Assembly (NCBI RefSeq): GCF_014649655.1
Contig: NZ_BMTL01000005.1
Span: forward strand, 62,001-126,000
DNA length: 64,000 nucleotides
Direction of reading: 5' to 3'
From: Streptomyces humidus
GTDB taxonomy: Bacteria; Actinomycetota; Actinomycetes; Streptomycetales; Streptomycetaceae
Notes under the pieces: generated by a model
The model's input: only the letters and a program-made list of their open reading frames with translations
What the model was told of the DNA's origin: nothing
Database searches by the model: none
Made by a program: the position numbers and the translations under genes
In this document: in pieces, positions 17,937 through 27,421 of the stretch
Position numbering within the stretch: the stretch's first letter is position 1
How the letters are laid out: each line of letters begins with the position of its first letter

Positions 17937-18991
17937 GTGACCTCCTCGTGCAGGGGTTGCGGGGCGGCGGTCCGGGGCGCCACCTGCGTGCCCACGCGCC
18001 GTCCGGGCGTGACGGACCCGGTGGTGGGCGCGGTGGAGACCGCCGTCCTGCGGGTCGTGCGCGCCCGCGTCCGGGCCGCCGCCAGGCGCATCAGCCCGTC
18101 GGCGGCCACCGCGGCCCGCCGTCGGCGGGGCACCACGGCACGCCGGTGCAGGACGGCGTAGCCGTCGGCGGCCACCGCGTCGAGGATGCCGCCGTAGAGC
18201 ACCGACGCGGTGCGGATACAGGGACGTGACACGGGTTCGAGCATCGCGATGCCGGGCGCCGCCTCGCGGTAGACGCCACGGGTGAGGTCCTCGAAGGCCC
18301 TGAAGGCCGCGGTGATGCGCGCATCACCGCGGCCGGTGCCGCGGCTCCAGAGCAGCAGCTCGCGGTCGACGCCGTGCGCGGACAGCAGGTCGGCGGGCAG
18401 ATAGACGCGGCCGCGGTCGAGGTCCTCGCCCACGTCGCGCAGGAAGTTGGTCAGCTGGAAGGCGACGCCGAGGGCCGCCGCGTGCGGGGCCGCCTCCTCG
18501 CGCGGGACCACGGAGCCCAGGACGGGCAGCATCTGCAGCCCGATCACCGCCGCGGAACCGTGCATGTACGCGCGCAGGTCGTCGTAGGTCGCGTAGTCGG
18601 TGACCTCCAGGTCGCTTCGCATGGACGCCATGAAGTCGCCGAAGTGGTCGTGGTCGATGGCGTGGCGCCGGGCCGTGTCGGCGAGCGCGAGGACCACCGG
18701 CTCGGTGCTGTTCCCGTCCCGCAGCCCCCGCTGGAGGCGCTCGTGGAGGCGGGCGAGGTCGGCCGCGCGGCGATGGGCGGGGACGCCGGCGTCCAGGGAG
18801 TCGACGATGTCGTCGGCCCAGCGCGCGAAGCCGTACAGGGCGTGGACCGCCGGCCGCCGCTCCACGGGCAGCAGCCGGGTGGCGAGGAAGTACGTCTTGC
18901 CGTGCCGGGCGTTGAGCTGTCGGCACCGCGTGTAGGCGTCGCGCAGCGCCGGCTCGGTGATGCCCGCGGCGTCGAGTTCACGGACCGTCAT
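17933..18991 (-). CDS. crtB: Phytoene synthase
   Basis: The 352-aa squalene/phytoene synthase-family enzyme condenses two geranylgeranyl diphosphates into phytoene. Both aspartate-rich motifs are present: [10 protein letters not shown] near residue 65 and [17 protein letters not shown] in the second half. The start ATG at 18991 overlaps the crtI stop (ATGA), and AAAGGAGC lies within the end of crtI as its ribosome binding site. The last 40 residues are Arg/Ala/Thr-rich and unlike the enzyme core. It is third in the leftward operon crtE-crtI-crtB-Rieske. Confidence 0.96.
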   Translation of the reverse strand: MTVRELDAAGITEPALRDAYTRCRQLNARHGKTYFLATRLLPVERRPAVHALYGFARWADDIVDSLDAGVPAHRRAADLARLHERLQRGLRDGNSTEPVVLALADTARRHAIDHDHFGDFMASMRSDLEVTDYATYDDLRAYMHGSAAVIGLQMLPVLGSVVPREEAAPHAAALGVAFQLTNFLRDVGEDLDRGRVYLPADLLSAHGVDRELLLWSRGTGRGDARITAAFRAFEDLTRGVYREAAPGIAMLEPVSRPCIRTASVLYGGILDAVAADGYAVLHRRAVVPRRRRAAVAADGLMRLAAARTRARTTRRTAVSTAPTTGSVTPGRRVGTQVAPRTAAPQPLHEEVT

Positions 18992-20541
18992 GAACGTGCT
19001 CCTTTCGGCGCGGTCGGCGCGGTCGGCGTCGGGCGCGCGCGCCGGGGGACGGCGGCCGTGTGCCGCCCGGTGATGCGGGCCGCGGCGAGCTTGCCGGACA
19101 GCAGGACGGTGGGGACGCCGACGCCCGGTGTGGTGCCGCACCCGGCGAGTACGGCGTTGTCGAGGTCGCGGACCAGGTTGCGGGGCCGGAACGGGCCGGT
19201 CTGGGCGAAGGTGTGGGCGGCCGAGAAGGGGGTGCCGGCCGCGTGTCCCTGGGCCGTCCAGTCGGCGGGGGTGACCAGGACCTCTTCCTCGACGGCCTCC
19301 GCGATGCCCTCGAAGCCGCGCCGGTCGAGCTCCCGCAGGACGCTGTCGCGGTAGCGCGGGCCGAGATCGCCCCAGGCGGCCGCGTCCGGCCCGATGTCGG
19401 TGTTCGGGCAGGGGGCGAGGACGTAGTGGAGGTGGTGACCGGGCGGCGCGAGCGTCGGGTCGGTGGCGGTGGGACGGGTGATGAGCAGCGACGGGTCGCT
19501 CATCAGGCGGCCCTCGCGGGTGAGTTCGTCGAAGGTGCGGCGCCACGCGTGGCCGAAGGACAGCGTGTGGTGGCCGAGGCCCGGCCATGTGCGGTCGGTG
19601 CCGACGTGCAGGACGACGGCCGACGGAGCGTGCCGGATGCGCAGCGGGCGGCGCGGGGTGCGACCGAGCAGGCCGTAGGAGACCGGCAGGTCCGGAGTCA
19701 GGACCACGGCGTCGCACGGGATGCGGTCCTGGTCGGTGACGACGGCGGTGACACGGCCGGCGGAACGTTCCAGCCGCGTGACGGACTGCCCGAAGCGCAG
19801 GTCGGCGCCCGCCCGCGCGGCGGCGTCCGCCATGGCCTGCGGCAGGGCGTGCATTCCGCCGCGCGGGAAGTACACGCCGGCGACGGTGTCCATGTAGGCG
19901 ATCACGGCGTACGCGGCGAGGGCCCGCGCCGGGGCGACTCCGGCGTAGAGCGCCTGGAAGGAGAAGACGCGGCGCAGCCGTTCGTCGCGCAGGTGACGGC
20001 CGATCCCCGCGTCCAGCCGTCCGAATCCGCCGAGCGCGGCGAGCCGTGCCAGGTCCGGAGTGAGCAGTTGCAGGGGCGAGTCGAAGTTGGCGTCGATGAA
20101 GCGGCGCATCTGGGCGCGGTACAGGCGCTCCAGCCATCGGCGCAGCCGCCGGTAGCCCGCCGCCTCCTCGGCGCCCGCGAAGCGCTCGACCTCCGCCTCC
20201 ATCGCCGCCGCGTCGGTTTGCACGTCGAGGCTGCTGCCGTCCGCGAACCGGGCCTGGTAGGCGGGGTGCAGCGGGACGAGGTCGACGCGGTCGCGCAGGC
20301 TCTCGCCGACCGCGGCGAACGCCTCGTCGGCGAGGTCCGGCATGGTCAGCACGGTGGGTCCGGTGTCGATGCGGTAGCCGCCGCGCTCCAGTCGTCCGGC
20401 CCGGCCCCCGGGCAGCGCGTCACGCTCCACGAGGGTGACCCGGCGGCCCGCGCCGAGCAGGTGCAGTGCGGCCGCGAGACCGGAGAGGCCGGCGCCGACC
20501 ACGACCACGTGATCCGTGCGCCCGGAGACGGTCCGGGTCAT
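18988..20541 (-). CDS. crtI: Phytoene desaturase
   Basis: The 517-aa enzyme converts phytoene to lycopene using FAD. The N-terminus has the dinucleotide-binding motif [20 protein letters not shown] and PGGRAG. The middle shows [18 protein letters not shown], and the C-terminus the bacterial-type signature ([20 protein letters not shown], then G-V-P-T-V-L-L-S-G). The start overlaps the crtE stop by ATGA and the stop overlaps the crtB start, so the three genes are translationally coupled. A Pro/Thr/Ala-rich tail follows the enzyme proper. Confidence 0.97.
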   Translation of the reverse strand: MTRTVSGRTDHVVVVGAGLSGLAAALHLLGAGRRVTLVERDALPGGRAGRLERGGYRIDTGPTVLTMPDLADEAFAAVGESLRDRVDLVPLHPAYQARFADGSSLDVQTDAAAMEAEVERFAGAEEAAGYRRLRRWLERLYRAQMRRFIDANFDSPLQLLTPDLARLAALGGFGRLDAGIGRHLRDERLRRVFSFQALYAGVAPARALAAYAVIAYMDTVAGVYFPRGGMHALPQAMADAAARAGADLRFGQSVTRLERSAGRVTAVVTDQDRIPCDAVVLTPDLPVSYGLLGRTPRRPLRIRHAPSAVVLHVGTDRTWPGLGHHTLSFGHAWRRTFDELTREGRLMSDPSLLITRPTATDPTLAPPGHHLHYVLAPCPNTDIGPDAAAWGDLGPRYRDSVLRELDRRGFEGIAEAVEEEVLVTPADWTAQGHAAGTPFSAAHTFAQTGPFRPRNLVRDLDNAVLAGCGTTPGVGVPTVLLSGKLAAARITGRHTAAVPRRARPTPTAPTAPKGARS

Positions 20542-21869
20542 CGGACGCCCCCCTCGGCGCCGACGGCCAGCAGTGCGGAGACGGGCATGCCGTGGTCCGC
20601 TGCGCAGGGGCCGGGGGAGGGGACGGGGGCCGTGCCGGCCGCCGCGTGCAGCAGTTCCCGCAGGCGGCCGCGGCCCGGCGGCTCCAGCGCGGCGGAGTCC
20701 AGATGGCGCATCCCCTGGGCGACCAGCCGGCCGATCTTCGCCTCGACGACGTCACGCGCGCCGGTGGCCACCAGCACGTCACGGACTTCGGCGAGACCGC
20801 TGTCGGAAAGATCGGCGCGGCCGAGCGACCGCCGGAGCACGGCCAGTGCGCGCCGGTCTCCCGTGGCCTCCGCCCGGGCCCGGGCCACCGCCGCCAGATA
20901 GGTGGGCTTGCCCGCCCGGATGTCGCCGCCCTTGGGCTTGCCGGTGAGCGTGGGGTCGCCGAACACGTCGGTGAGGTCGTCGCGCAGCTGGAAGGCGATG
21001 CCGACGCAGCGGCCGGCCGAGCACAGGGCGGCGGTGCGCGCGATGTCCGCGCCCGCCAGGGCGGCTCCGAGTGCCAGCGGACGCTCCACCGAGTACAGCG
21101 CGCTCTTGAGACAGGCGGCGCGCACGGCGCGGGCCAGGGAGACCGAGGACGTGATCTGGCCCTGGAGGTCCAGGTACTGACCCGCCACCATCTCGGTGCG
21201 CATCGTGCTCCACAGGTCGCGCACCCTGCGGGCGGTGTCCGGCTCCACCTCGACGGCCGCGACCATGTCGTCCGCCCAGGCCAGCGCGAGGTCGCCGGCG
21301 AGGATCGCCGCGGCTTCGCCGAACCGCCGGCCGGCCTCGGGCGACACGGCGCCGGCGTACTGGGCGGCGACGTCGGCGTGCAGGACGGGCCGGCCGCGAC
21401 GCAGCCGGGAGCCGTCCATGACGTCGTCGTGGACGAGGGCGCAGGTCTGGATCAGTTCGAGGGCGGCGCCGACCCGCAGCGCGGCCTCCGCCTCGACGAG
21501 GCCGCCGCCGCAGGCCCGCAGCGCCCACCACACGAACTGCGAGCGCATGCGCTTGCCCCCCTCCAGGGTGAAGGCGGCGACGCGTTCGGCGAGGTCGTGT
21601 CCGAACACCGGGTCGAGGGCGGCGGCGCGCTCGACCCGATCGCTCAGAAGGTCGTCCAGAAGGCGGCCCACGGCGGCGGACACGTCACCGTCGACCTCCT
21701 CCAGGGCGGCGCCGTCCAGCCGCAGCCGCGGGGCCGGGGGCGCCTGTGCGGGCGCGCCCGGGGCGGGGAGACCGTCTCCGAGCAGGGGGGACCCGCCCGC
21801 GGGCCGCACGGTGTGAGGGTCGGGTGCTTTCTTGGCCACAGGAAGATCCTTCGCCTCGGTGGGGCGCAT
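20538..21869 (-). CDS. crtE: Geranylgeranyl diphosphate synthase
   Basis: The 443-aa (or 433-aa) polyprenyl synthase makes the C20 precursor of the pathway. It has the first Asp-rich motif VHDDVMDGS, the GKRMRSQFV start of the fold, and the second Asp-rich motif FQLRDDLTDVFGD. The ATG at 21869 follows GAGAGGAACAGGG; a GTG at 21839 after GAAGGA would drop ten residues and is equally plausible. The N-terminal 60 residues are Pro/Ala-rich and outside the fold. It is the first gene of the leftward operon and divergent from the ECF sigma gene, sharing a 320-bp control region. Confidence 0.95.
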   Translation of the reverse strand: MRPTEAKDLPVAKKAPDPHTVRPAGGSPLLGDGLPAPGAPAQAPPAPRLRLDGAALEEVDGDVSAAVGRLLDDLLSDRVERAAALDPVFGHDLAERVAAFTLEGGKRMRSQFVWWALRACGGGLVEAEAALRVGAALELIQTCALVHDDVMDGSRLRRGRPVLHADVAAQYAGAVSPEAGRRFGEAAAILAGDLALAWADDMVAAVEVEPDTARRVRDLWSTMRTEMVAGQYLDLQGQITSSVSLARAVRAACLKSALYSVERPLALGAALAGADIARTAALCSAGRCVGIAFQLRDDLTDVFGDPTLTGKPKGGDIRAGKPTYLAAVARARAEATGDRRALAVLRRSLGRADLSDSGLAEVRDVLVATGARDVVEAKIGRLVAQGMRHLDSAALEPPGRGRLRELLHAAAGTAPVPSPGPCAADHGMPVSALLAVGAEGGVR

Positions 21870-22189
21870 CCCTGTTCCTCTCGCGCGGTCGCCTGGGTGT
21901 CTGACGTGATGCATTCCGCGCCAGGGGTCTCCACGGATGCGCCATTCGGGGAGAACGTGCGGTCGATCCGGGCGGCGGAGGCGACGAATGCCGGCTGAAC
22001 GCGACAGGCGTGACCGAGAAACGACGCAAGGTCGATGCAAGTTGTCGTACTGCTGCTGCGCTTCGCATGGTGGGGGAGTGGCGGTCGCCGTCGGCGACCG
22101 TGATCACGGCATGCGGGGCCGTCTTCGGGGGACCCGCCCCGCCCGCCCCGAGAGACGGCACGGTCGCCGCCCGCACGAGGAGCAGCAGC
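21870..22189. promoter_or_regulatory. Divergent control region crtE / ECF sigma gene
   Basis: This 320-bp non-coding region separates the leftward crt operon from the sigma gene. It contains a pair of 11-bp-spaced direct repeats, CGACGCAAG (22022-22030) and CGATGCAAG (22033-22041), about 150 bp from both start codons. Clear -35/-10 hexamers could not be assigned. A similar repeat pair follows the sigma gene (22819-22838). Confidence 0.55.
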
Positions 22190-22816
22190 ATGACTGCACG
22201 CCAAGTCACCGAGCAGACCGTCGACAGCGCCCCGCTGTGGGCTCCGACGGAGGACTCCCTGGCCGACGAGGAACTCGCCGCCGGGTTCGCGGCGGGCGAC
22301 GAATCCTGCCTCGTCGCCGCCTATCACCGGTGGGGCGCTCTGGTGTACACCCTCGGGCAGCGCTCGCTGGGGGACGCGCGGGAGGCGGAGGACGTCACCC
22401 AGACGGTGTTCCTGGCCGCGTGGCGCGGACGCAACGGGTTCGACCAGGCACGCGGCACGCTGAGCGCGTGGCTGGTCGGCATCACCCGACGCAAGATCGC
22501 CGACGCCCTGGCGGCGCGTACCCGGCGGGCCGAACTCGTGGCCGCGGCCGGCGCGCGGATGGCCGCCGGGAACGTCGACGGCGGCCCTCGGCCGGACGCC
22601 GTCCTCGACCGCGTCCTGATCGGCCGCGAGCTCGCCAGGCTGCCCGCAGCCCAGCGGCGCGTGCTCACCCTCGCCTTCTACGACGATCTGACGCAGCCGC
22701 AGATCGCCGACCTCACCGGCTGGCCCCTGGGCACGGTCAAGAGCCATGCCCGACGCGGTCTGCACCGGCTCGGCCGCTGCCTCCAGGGGCAGGGCGTCGG
22801 CGATCACGGAAAGTGA
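22190..22816 (+). CDS. litS: ECF sigma factor of the carotenoid cluster (LitS-like)
   Basis: The 208-aa protein has sigma region 2 (DARQAEDVTQ-like EAEDVTQTVFLAAWRGRNGFD, about residues 55-80) and a region 4 helix-turn-helix (LTQPQIADLTGWPLGTVKSHARRGLHRL, about 165-195). There are no regions 1 or 3, as in ECF factors. The start at 22190 follows GAGGAG. In other streptomycetes a sigma factor of this type (LitS) sits between crtEIB and crtYTU and drives light-dependent carotenoid synthesis; position and direction are the same here. The symbol is given by synteny. It is followed by a zinc-finger protein that may be its anti-sigma factor. Confidence 0.85.
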   Translation: MTARQVTEQTVDSAPLWAPTEDSLADEELAAGFAAGDESCLVAAYHRWGALVYTLGQRSLGDAREAEDVTQTVFLAAWRGRNGFDQARGTLSAWLVGITRRKIADALAARTRRAELVAAAGARMAAGNVDGGPRPDAVLDRVLIGRELARLPAAQRRVLTLAFYDDLTQPQIADLTGWPLGTVKSHARRGLHRLGRCLQGQGVGDHGK

Positions 22817-22818
22817 TT

Positions 22819-22838
22819 CGATGCAGAAGCGATGCGAA
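22819..22838. promoter_or_regulatory. 11-bp-periodic direct repeats downstream of the sigma gene
   Basis: CGATGCAGA (22819-22827) and CGATGCGAA (22830-22838) repeat with an 11-bp period, starting 3 bp after the sigma stop codon. They resemble the CGACGCAAG/CGATGCAAG pair upstream of the same gene. LitR/CarH-type MerR regulators are known to bind 11-bp direct repeats, which makes an operator plausible. No such regulator is in the window. Confidence 0.45.
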
Positions 22839-23101
22839 TCTGCTCAGATCCGGTCTCGAGTCGATCGGCGCGCTGCGCACCGACCCTCCCGTCCGGTCCG
22901 GATCCGGTCCTTTTCTGTCCCGGCCCGGTCCTGGTGAGCCGCGAGTCACACGACCGGTGCATCCGCCGCGGCCCCTGCGACCGTAGTTCTGCCCGTGGAG
23001 CCGCCACAGGGAGCTCTGCCCGCCCCGAGGACCGCCCCCGAGGACCGCGCCGACACACGCGGGGCTCGCGCGGCGGACCGTGAGGACGTCAGGAGGACGG
23101 C

Positions 23102-23503
23102 GTGGCCGAGCGCCCTGCACTGCGCCACATCCCTCACGCGGAGCTGGTCTCCCGCGCACTCGACGGCGCCGGGGCCCCGTGGGGTGCTGCCGCCGCCCGG
23201 CATCTCGGCCTGTGCCGCGCGTGCCGCGAACGGCTGGCCCTCTACGAACGCGCCGTGGCCGCGGGCCGCCTGAGCCGTGCGGGCGAAACGCTGCACACGC
23301 CCCCCACCCGGGTGTGGACCGCGATCCGCGCCCAGCTCGCCGCCGACCGTCCCCGGACGCCGCCGTCCCCGCCCCCGGCGGCTCCCCGCGCCGTGCGGCG
23401 GGCCCTCGCCTGCGCACGGCGAGGCCGGAAAGCCGTGGCACGGGCCGTGGTCCGCCTGCTCGCCCGCCTCCGGCCGGGACCGCCCCGCGGGTCGAGCCGC
23501 TGA
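23102..23503 (+). CDS. Zinc-finger anti-sigma factor candidate
   Basis: The 133-aa product starts at GTG 23102 (MAERPALRHIPHAELVSRAL) and has an H-x3-C-x2-C motif (RHLGLCRACRERLALY, about residues 33-48), the ZAS-type zinc-binding pattern of ECF anti-sigma factors. Unlike most of these it has no membrane-spanning helix; the C-terminal half is Arg/Pro-rich with short amphipathic stretches. It lies 285 bp downstream of the ECF sigma gene. It is probably the soluble partner of that sigma factor, but the gap means it may be transcribed separately. The start has only a moderate GAGG-like site upstream. Confidence 0.7.
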   Translation: MAERPALRHIPHAELVSRALDGAGAPWGAAAARHLGLCRACRERLALYERAVAAGRLSRAGETLHTPPTRVWTAIRAQLAADRPRTPPSPPPAAPRAVRRALACARRGRKAVARAVVRLLARLRPGPPRGSSR

Positions 23504-23635
23504 CACCGGTCCGCCCACACGGCCGACAACCCGGCGCAGCCTGCATCCGTGAGGCCCGTTCAGGGTGAATGCTTCCGACAGACCGCCGGATGTCCGCACA
23601 CCGCCGGTGGAAGGCGCACGCAGAGGGAGCGGCTC

Positions 23636-24829
23636 GTGGTGCACGCAGAGGTGGCCGTCCTGGGCGCGGGAGCGGCGGGACTGTCCCTCGCCCACCGGCT
23701 CGCACAGGCCGCCCCCGGGGCCCGTCGGGTGTCTGCCGTCCTGGTGGACGCGCCGCCCGGTCCGCTCCGGCCCCCGAGCCGTACCTGGTGCTTCTGGGAG
23801 CAGGACGCCGGCCCGTTCGACGCCGCGCTGACCGCCGAGTGGCGCAGCCTGCGCGTGCACACCCCCGCCGGACGGCCCATCCAGGACGACATCGCCCCCC
23901 TCCGCTACAAGATGCTGCGCTCCGACGACTTCGAGCGCCTCGTCGCCCGCGGTCTGGCGCACAGCGACGACGTCCGGCGACTGGAGGCGACCGTCGAGAC
24001 GGTGCACGGCGACGCCCGCGGAGCCGAGATCCGGGCCCGTGCCGCCGACGGCCGCCCGGTGACGGTGCACGCCCGCTGGGTCTTCGACTCCCGGCCCCTC
24101 GCCCGCCTGCCCGCGGCCCGGACCACCCTGTTGCAGCACTTCCGCGGCTGGTTCGTCCGCACCGAGCGGCCGGTCTTCGACCCCGCCACGGTGGACCTCA
24201 TGGACTTCAGGGTGCCCCAGCCGCCCCGGGGCCTCGCCTTCGGCTACCTCCTGCCCACCGGACGTCACGAGGCGCTCGTGGAGTACACCCGGTTCTCCGA
24301 CGCCGTCCTGCCCCGCGAGGCCTACGAGGACGAACTGCGGCGCTACACCCAGGACGTGCTGCGCCTGGGCGCCTTCGAGGTCACCGCGACGGAGACCGGC
24401 GTCATCCCCATGACCGACGCCCGGTTCACCCGCCGTCCGGCGCCGTCCGTCTTCCGCATCGGCGCCGCGGGAGGCGCCACCCGGCCGTCCACCGGCTACA
24501 CCTTCTCCGCCGTCCAGCGTCAGACGCGGGCCGTCGCGGACGCCCTGCACGCGGGCCGCGACCCGGCGCCGCCGCCCGCTCATCCGGCCCGCTCGCGCGC
24601 GATGGACGCGGTGATGCTGCGGGCACTGGACAGCGGCCGCGTCGACGGCGCCGCCTTCTTCGCGGGGCTCTTCGCGCGCGTGCCGATGGAGCGGCTGCTG
24701 CGCTTCCTCGACGGCGGCACCCGCCTGCGCGAGGACCTGTCCGTCGGCGTCCGCACCCCCGTCCTGCCGATGCTGCGCACCGTGGCGGAGCTGCCCTGGC
24801 TCGCCCGCACGCCGTCTGCCGGCCCGTGA
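23636..24829 (+). CDS. crtY: Lycopene beta-cyclase (CrtY type)
   Basis: The 397-aa flavoprotein cyclises both ends of lycopene to beta-carotene. It begins MVHAEVAVLGAGAAGLSLAH, with the dinucleotide-binding motif at residues 8-13. It then shows SRTWCFWEQ, HFRGWFV, VDLMDFRVPQ, FGYLLPTG, ALVEYTRFS and RIGAAGG-x-T-R-P-S-T-G-Y-T-F, all characteristic of CrtY/CrtL cyclases. Two adjacent GTG codons (23636 and 23639) lie after GAGGGAG; the first has better spacing. It is the first gene of the rightward crtY-crtT-crtU unit. Confidence 0.95.
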   Translation: MVHAEVAVLGAGAAGLSLAHRLAQAAPGARRVSAVLVDAPPGPLRPPSRTWCFWEQDAGPFDAALTAEWRSLRVHTPAGRPIQDDIAPLRYKMLRSDDFERLVARGLAHSDDVRRLEATVETVHGDARGAEIRARAADGRPVTVHARWVFDSRPLARLPAARTTLLQHFRGWFVRTERPVFDPATVDLMDFRVPQPPRGLAFGYLLPTGRHEALVEYTRFSDAVLPREAYEDELRRYTQDVLRLGAFEVTATETGVIPMTDARFTRRPAPSVFRIGAAGGATRPSTGYTFSAVQRQTRAVADALHAGRDPAPPPAHPARSRAMDAVMLRALDSGRVDGAAFFAGLFARVPMERLLRFLDGGTRLREDLSVGVRTPVLPMLRTVAELPWLARTPSAGP

Positions 24830-24947
24830 GCGACGCGAAAGGAGTCCGGACACCCGATCCCGCGGCGGGGGACCTCCGCCGCCGACCGCCCCACTCCGGC
24901 TGCCCGGCCGCGTCCCGGCCGCCCGCACGCCCCCCTGAGGAGACCGC

Positions 24948-25679
24948 ATGACCCTGCTGCGCGACGATGAGCTGGCCGCCGCGTTCGACCAAGCTTCTCG
25001 CAGCTACGACACCCTGGTCGCCGCCAACCCCGGCTACCACGGCCAACTGCGCCGCTCCGCCCGCCGCCTCGGCCTGCCCGACGGCGGCGCCGGACTGCGC
25101 GTGCTGGACCTCGGGTGCGGCACGGGCGCCTCGACGGCCGCCCTCGCCGCCGCCCTCCCCGAAGCCGAGATCACCGCGGTGGACGCCTCCGACGGCATGC
25201 TCGAGCGCGCCGCGCGCAAACCGTGGCGGGCCGGGGTGACGTTCGTACGGGCCCCCGCCGAAGGGCTGGCCGAGGCAGGCGTGCGAGGCCCCTTCGACGC
25301 GGTCTTCGCCGCCTACCTCTTCCGCAACGTCACCGACCCCGACGCGGTGCTCCGCGCGGTGCGCGACGTCCTCGCCCCGCGCGGCCGGCTCGCCGTGCAC
25401 GAGTACATCCTCAGCGGCCGGGGCGCCCACCGCGCGGTGTGGACGGGGGTGTGCCGCGGACTCGTCCTGCCCGTCGCCACCCTCCTCGGCGACGGCGACC
25501 TGTACCGCCACCTGTGGCGCAGCGTCGTGGAATTCGACACGGCGGATGGCTTCGCCGCCCGGGTCCGCGCCGCCGGTTTCCAGGACGTCAGGACGCTGCC
25601 CCTGCCGGGATGGCAGACCGGCATCACCCACACCCTCGTCGCCCGCCGCCCCGGACCGACCGGGGAGGGCGGCCGATGA
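24948..25679 (+). CDS. crtT: SAM-dependent methyltransferase (CrtT-like)
   Basis: The 243-aa class I methyltransferase is of UbiE type. Motif I is VLDLGCGTGAS (about residues 51-61), motif II ITAVDASDGML, and post-motifs include FDAVFAAYLFRNV. GAGGAGACCGC precedes the ATG. In Streptomyces crtYTU operons the T gene encodes such a methyltransferase; its precise substrate is not settled by sequence. The stop overlaps the crtU start (ATGA). Confidence 0.88.
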   Translation: MTLLRDDELAAAFDQASRSYDTLVAANPGYHGQLRRSARRLGLPDGGAGLRVLDLGCGTGASTAALAAALPEAEITAVDASDGMLERAARKPWRAGVTFVRAPAEGLAEAGVRGPFDAVFAAYLFRNVTDPDAVLRAVRDVLAPRGRLAVHEYILSGRGAHRAVWTGVCRGLVLPVATLLGDGDLYRHLWRSVVEFDTADGFAARVRAAGFQDVRTLPLPGWQTGITHTLVARRPGPTGEGGR

Positions 25680-27232
25680 CCCGCCCCCGGCGACCCCACG
25701 CCGCCGCCCGCCGCGGCCGGGACCGGCGCGCCCGCACCGTCCTGCCCGCCCCGGGCACACCGCGCTTCGTCGGCGACCGTCCCCCGACCGTGGCGGTCGT
25801 GGGAGGCGGCATCGCCGGTCTCGCGGCCGCCACGGGCCTGGCCGAGAAGGGCGTGCGGGTCACGCTCCACGAACGCGAGGCCGCCCTGGGCGGACGGCTC
25901 TCCGGCCACCCGACCGTCCTCTCCGACGGCAGCACCGTCACCATGAGCCGCGGCTTCCACGCGTTCTTCCGCCAGTACTACAACCTGCGCGGCCTGCTGC
26001 GGCGCACCGATCCGGGGCTCACCCGACTGCGCGGACTTCCCGACTACCCGCTCCGGCACGGCAGCGGCGTGCACGACAGCTTCCGGCACGTCCCGCGCAC
26101 CCCGCCGTGGAGCGCCCTCGGCTTCGTGGCCCTGAGCCCCACCTTCGGACTGCGCGACCTCGTCCGTATGGACCCGGTCGCCGCACTGCCCCTGCTGGAC
26201 GTCCGCGTCCCCGAGGTCTACGAACGGCTCGACGACGTCAGTGCACACGACTTCCTCCACTCGATCCGCTTCCCGCAGGCCGCACACCATCTCGCGTTCG
26301 AGGTGTTCTCCCGGAGCTTCTTCGCCGACCCGCGCCACCTGTCCGCGGCCGAGATGGTGTTGATGTTCCACATCTACTTCCTCGGCTCCGCGGAGGGCCT
26401 GCTCTTCGACGTGCCCGACGAGCCCTTCCCGAGCGCCCTGTGGGAGCCGCTGGCCGACTATCTGCGCGGCCACGGCGCCGAGGTGCGCACCGGAGCCCGC
26501 GTCGAGACCGTCGAACCCACCGCGGACGGTGGCTTCGTCGTCGCCACGGACACGACGCAGCGCCGCCACGACGCCGTCGTCCTCGCCTTGGACACCCCGG
26601 GCCTCGGCTCCCTCGTCGCCTGCTCCCCGCGCCTGGCGGACAGCGCTTGGCGGCAGCGGATCACCCGGCTGCGCGCCGCGCCGCCGTTCCTCGTCTCCCG
26701 CCTGTGGCTGGACCGCCCGGTCGCCGCCGACCGTCCCGGCTTCCTGGGCACCAGCGGTTACGGAACCCTCGACAACGTCAGCGTGCTGGAGCGCTGGGAG
26801 GGGGAGGCGGCGCGCTGGGCCGCGCGCACCGGAGGGTCGGTCGTCGAACTGCACGCCTACGCCCTGCCCGAGCGCGCGGTGCGCGACGTCGAACAGAAGC
26901 GCCTGGTGGAGCAACTGCACCGGGTCTATCCGGAGACGCGCGCGGCGACGGTGATCGACGAGCGGCACGAGTGGCGTGCCGACTGCCCGCTCTTCCCGGT
27001 CGGCGGACACCGCGACCGCCCGACCGTGCGCACCTCCGATCCCGGGCTCGTGGTGGCCGGCGACCTCGTGCGCACGGACCTGCCCGTGGCCCTGATGGAA
27101 CGTGCGGCCACGAGCGGTTTCCTCGCGGCCAACGCGCTGCTGGAACGCTGGGGAGTCAGCGGCCAGACCCTGTGGACGGTCCCCGACCGCGGACGCAGCG
27201 CGGTACTGCGCGGACTCGCACGACTCGCCTGA
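25676..27232 (+). CDS. crtU: Isorenieratene synthase (beta-carotene desaturase/methyltransferase)
   Basis: The 518-aa flavoprotein has an N-terminal Arg-rich extension, then the dinucleotide-binding motif VAVVGGGIAGLAAATGLAEK (from about residue 39) and GGRLSG. It continues with SRGFHAFFRQYYNLR, EVFSRSFFADPRHLSAAEM, YFLGSAEGLLFDVP, and a C-terminal PGLVVAGDLVRTDLPVALME FAD motif. These are the signatures of CrtU, which aromatises the beta-ionone rings with methyl migration to give isorenieratene. It is co-translated with crtT. The end product of the cluster is therefore probably an aromatic carotenoid. Confidence 0.94.
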   Translation: MTRPRRPHAAARRGRDRRARTVLPAPGTPRFVGDRPPTVAVVGGGIAGLAAATGLAEKGVRVTLHEREAALGGRLSGHPTVLSDGSTVTMSRGFHAFFRQYYNLRGLLRRTDPGLTRLRGLPDYPLRHGSGVHDSFRHVPRTPPWSALGFVALSPTFGLRDLVRMDPVAALPLLDVRVPEVYERLDDVSAHDFLHSIRFPQAAHHLAFEVFSRSFFADPRHLSAAEMVLMFHIYFLGSAEGLLFDVPDEPFPSALWEPLADYLRGHGAEVRTGARVETVEPTADGGFVVATDTTQRRHDAVVLALDTPGLGSLVACSPRLADSAWRQRITRLRAAPPFLVSRLWLDRPVAADRPGFLGTSGYGTLDNVSVLERWEGEAARWAARTGGSVVELHAYALPERAVRDVEQKRLVEQLHRVYPETRAATVIDERHEWRADCPLFPVGGHRDRPTVRTSDPGLVVAGDLVRTDLPVALMERAATSGFLAANALLERWGVSGQTLWTVPDRGRSAVLRGLARLA

Positions 27233-27380
27233 CTCTCCCGGGGGCTTCGACGGGTCTCCGGGTGTGAGACCGGTGGGCTCGCGTCCTCCCTGCACCGCTG
27301 TCTGCAAGAGTGAGGTGTGGCATCAGGCGGAGCGCCGTCACCGATCCTGCTCGTCTCTTCCGGCCGTCCGACCAGTGTTC

Positions 27381-27411
27381 TTGACCCTCACACCGTGTCA
27401 GGCGGTCAACT
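27381..27411 (+). promoter_or_regulatory. MerR-type promoter and operator
   Basis: A -35-like TTGACC (27381-27386) is followed by the inverted repeat CCTCACAC-C-GTGTCAGG (27386-27402, one mismatch) and a weak -10 TCAACT (27406-27411) with a 19-bp spacer. A long spacer holding a palindrome is the hallmark of MerR-controlled promoters. It lies directly upstream of a MerR gene, indicating autoregulation. Confidence 0.7.
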
Positions 27412-27421
27412 CGGAGACATC

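Noticed and set aside
15471..18161. 896-aa forward open frame across the FAD and Rieske genes
   Set aside because: It spans two well-supported reverse genes, is low-complexity Arg/Gly/Asp-rich, and has no ribosome binding site.
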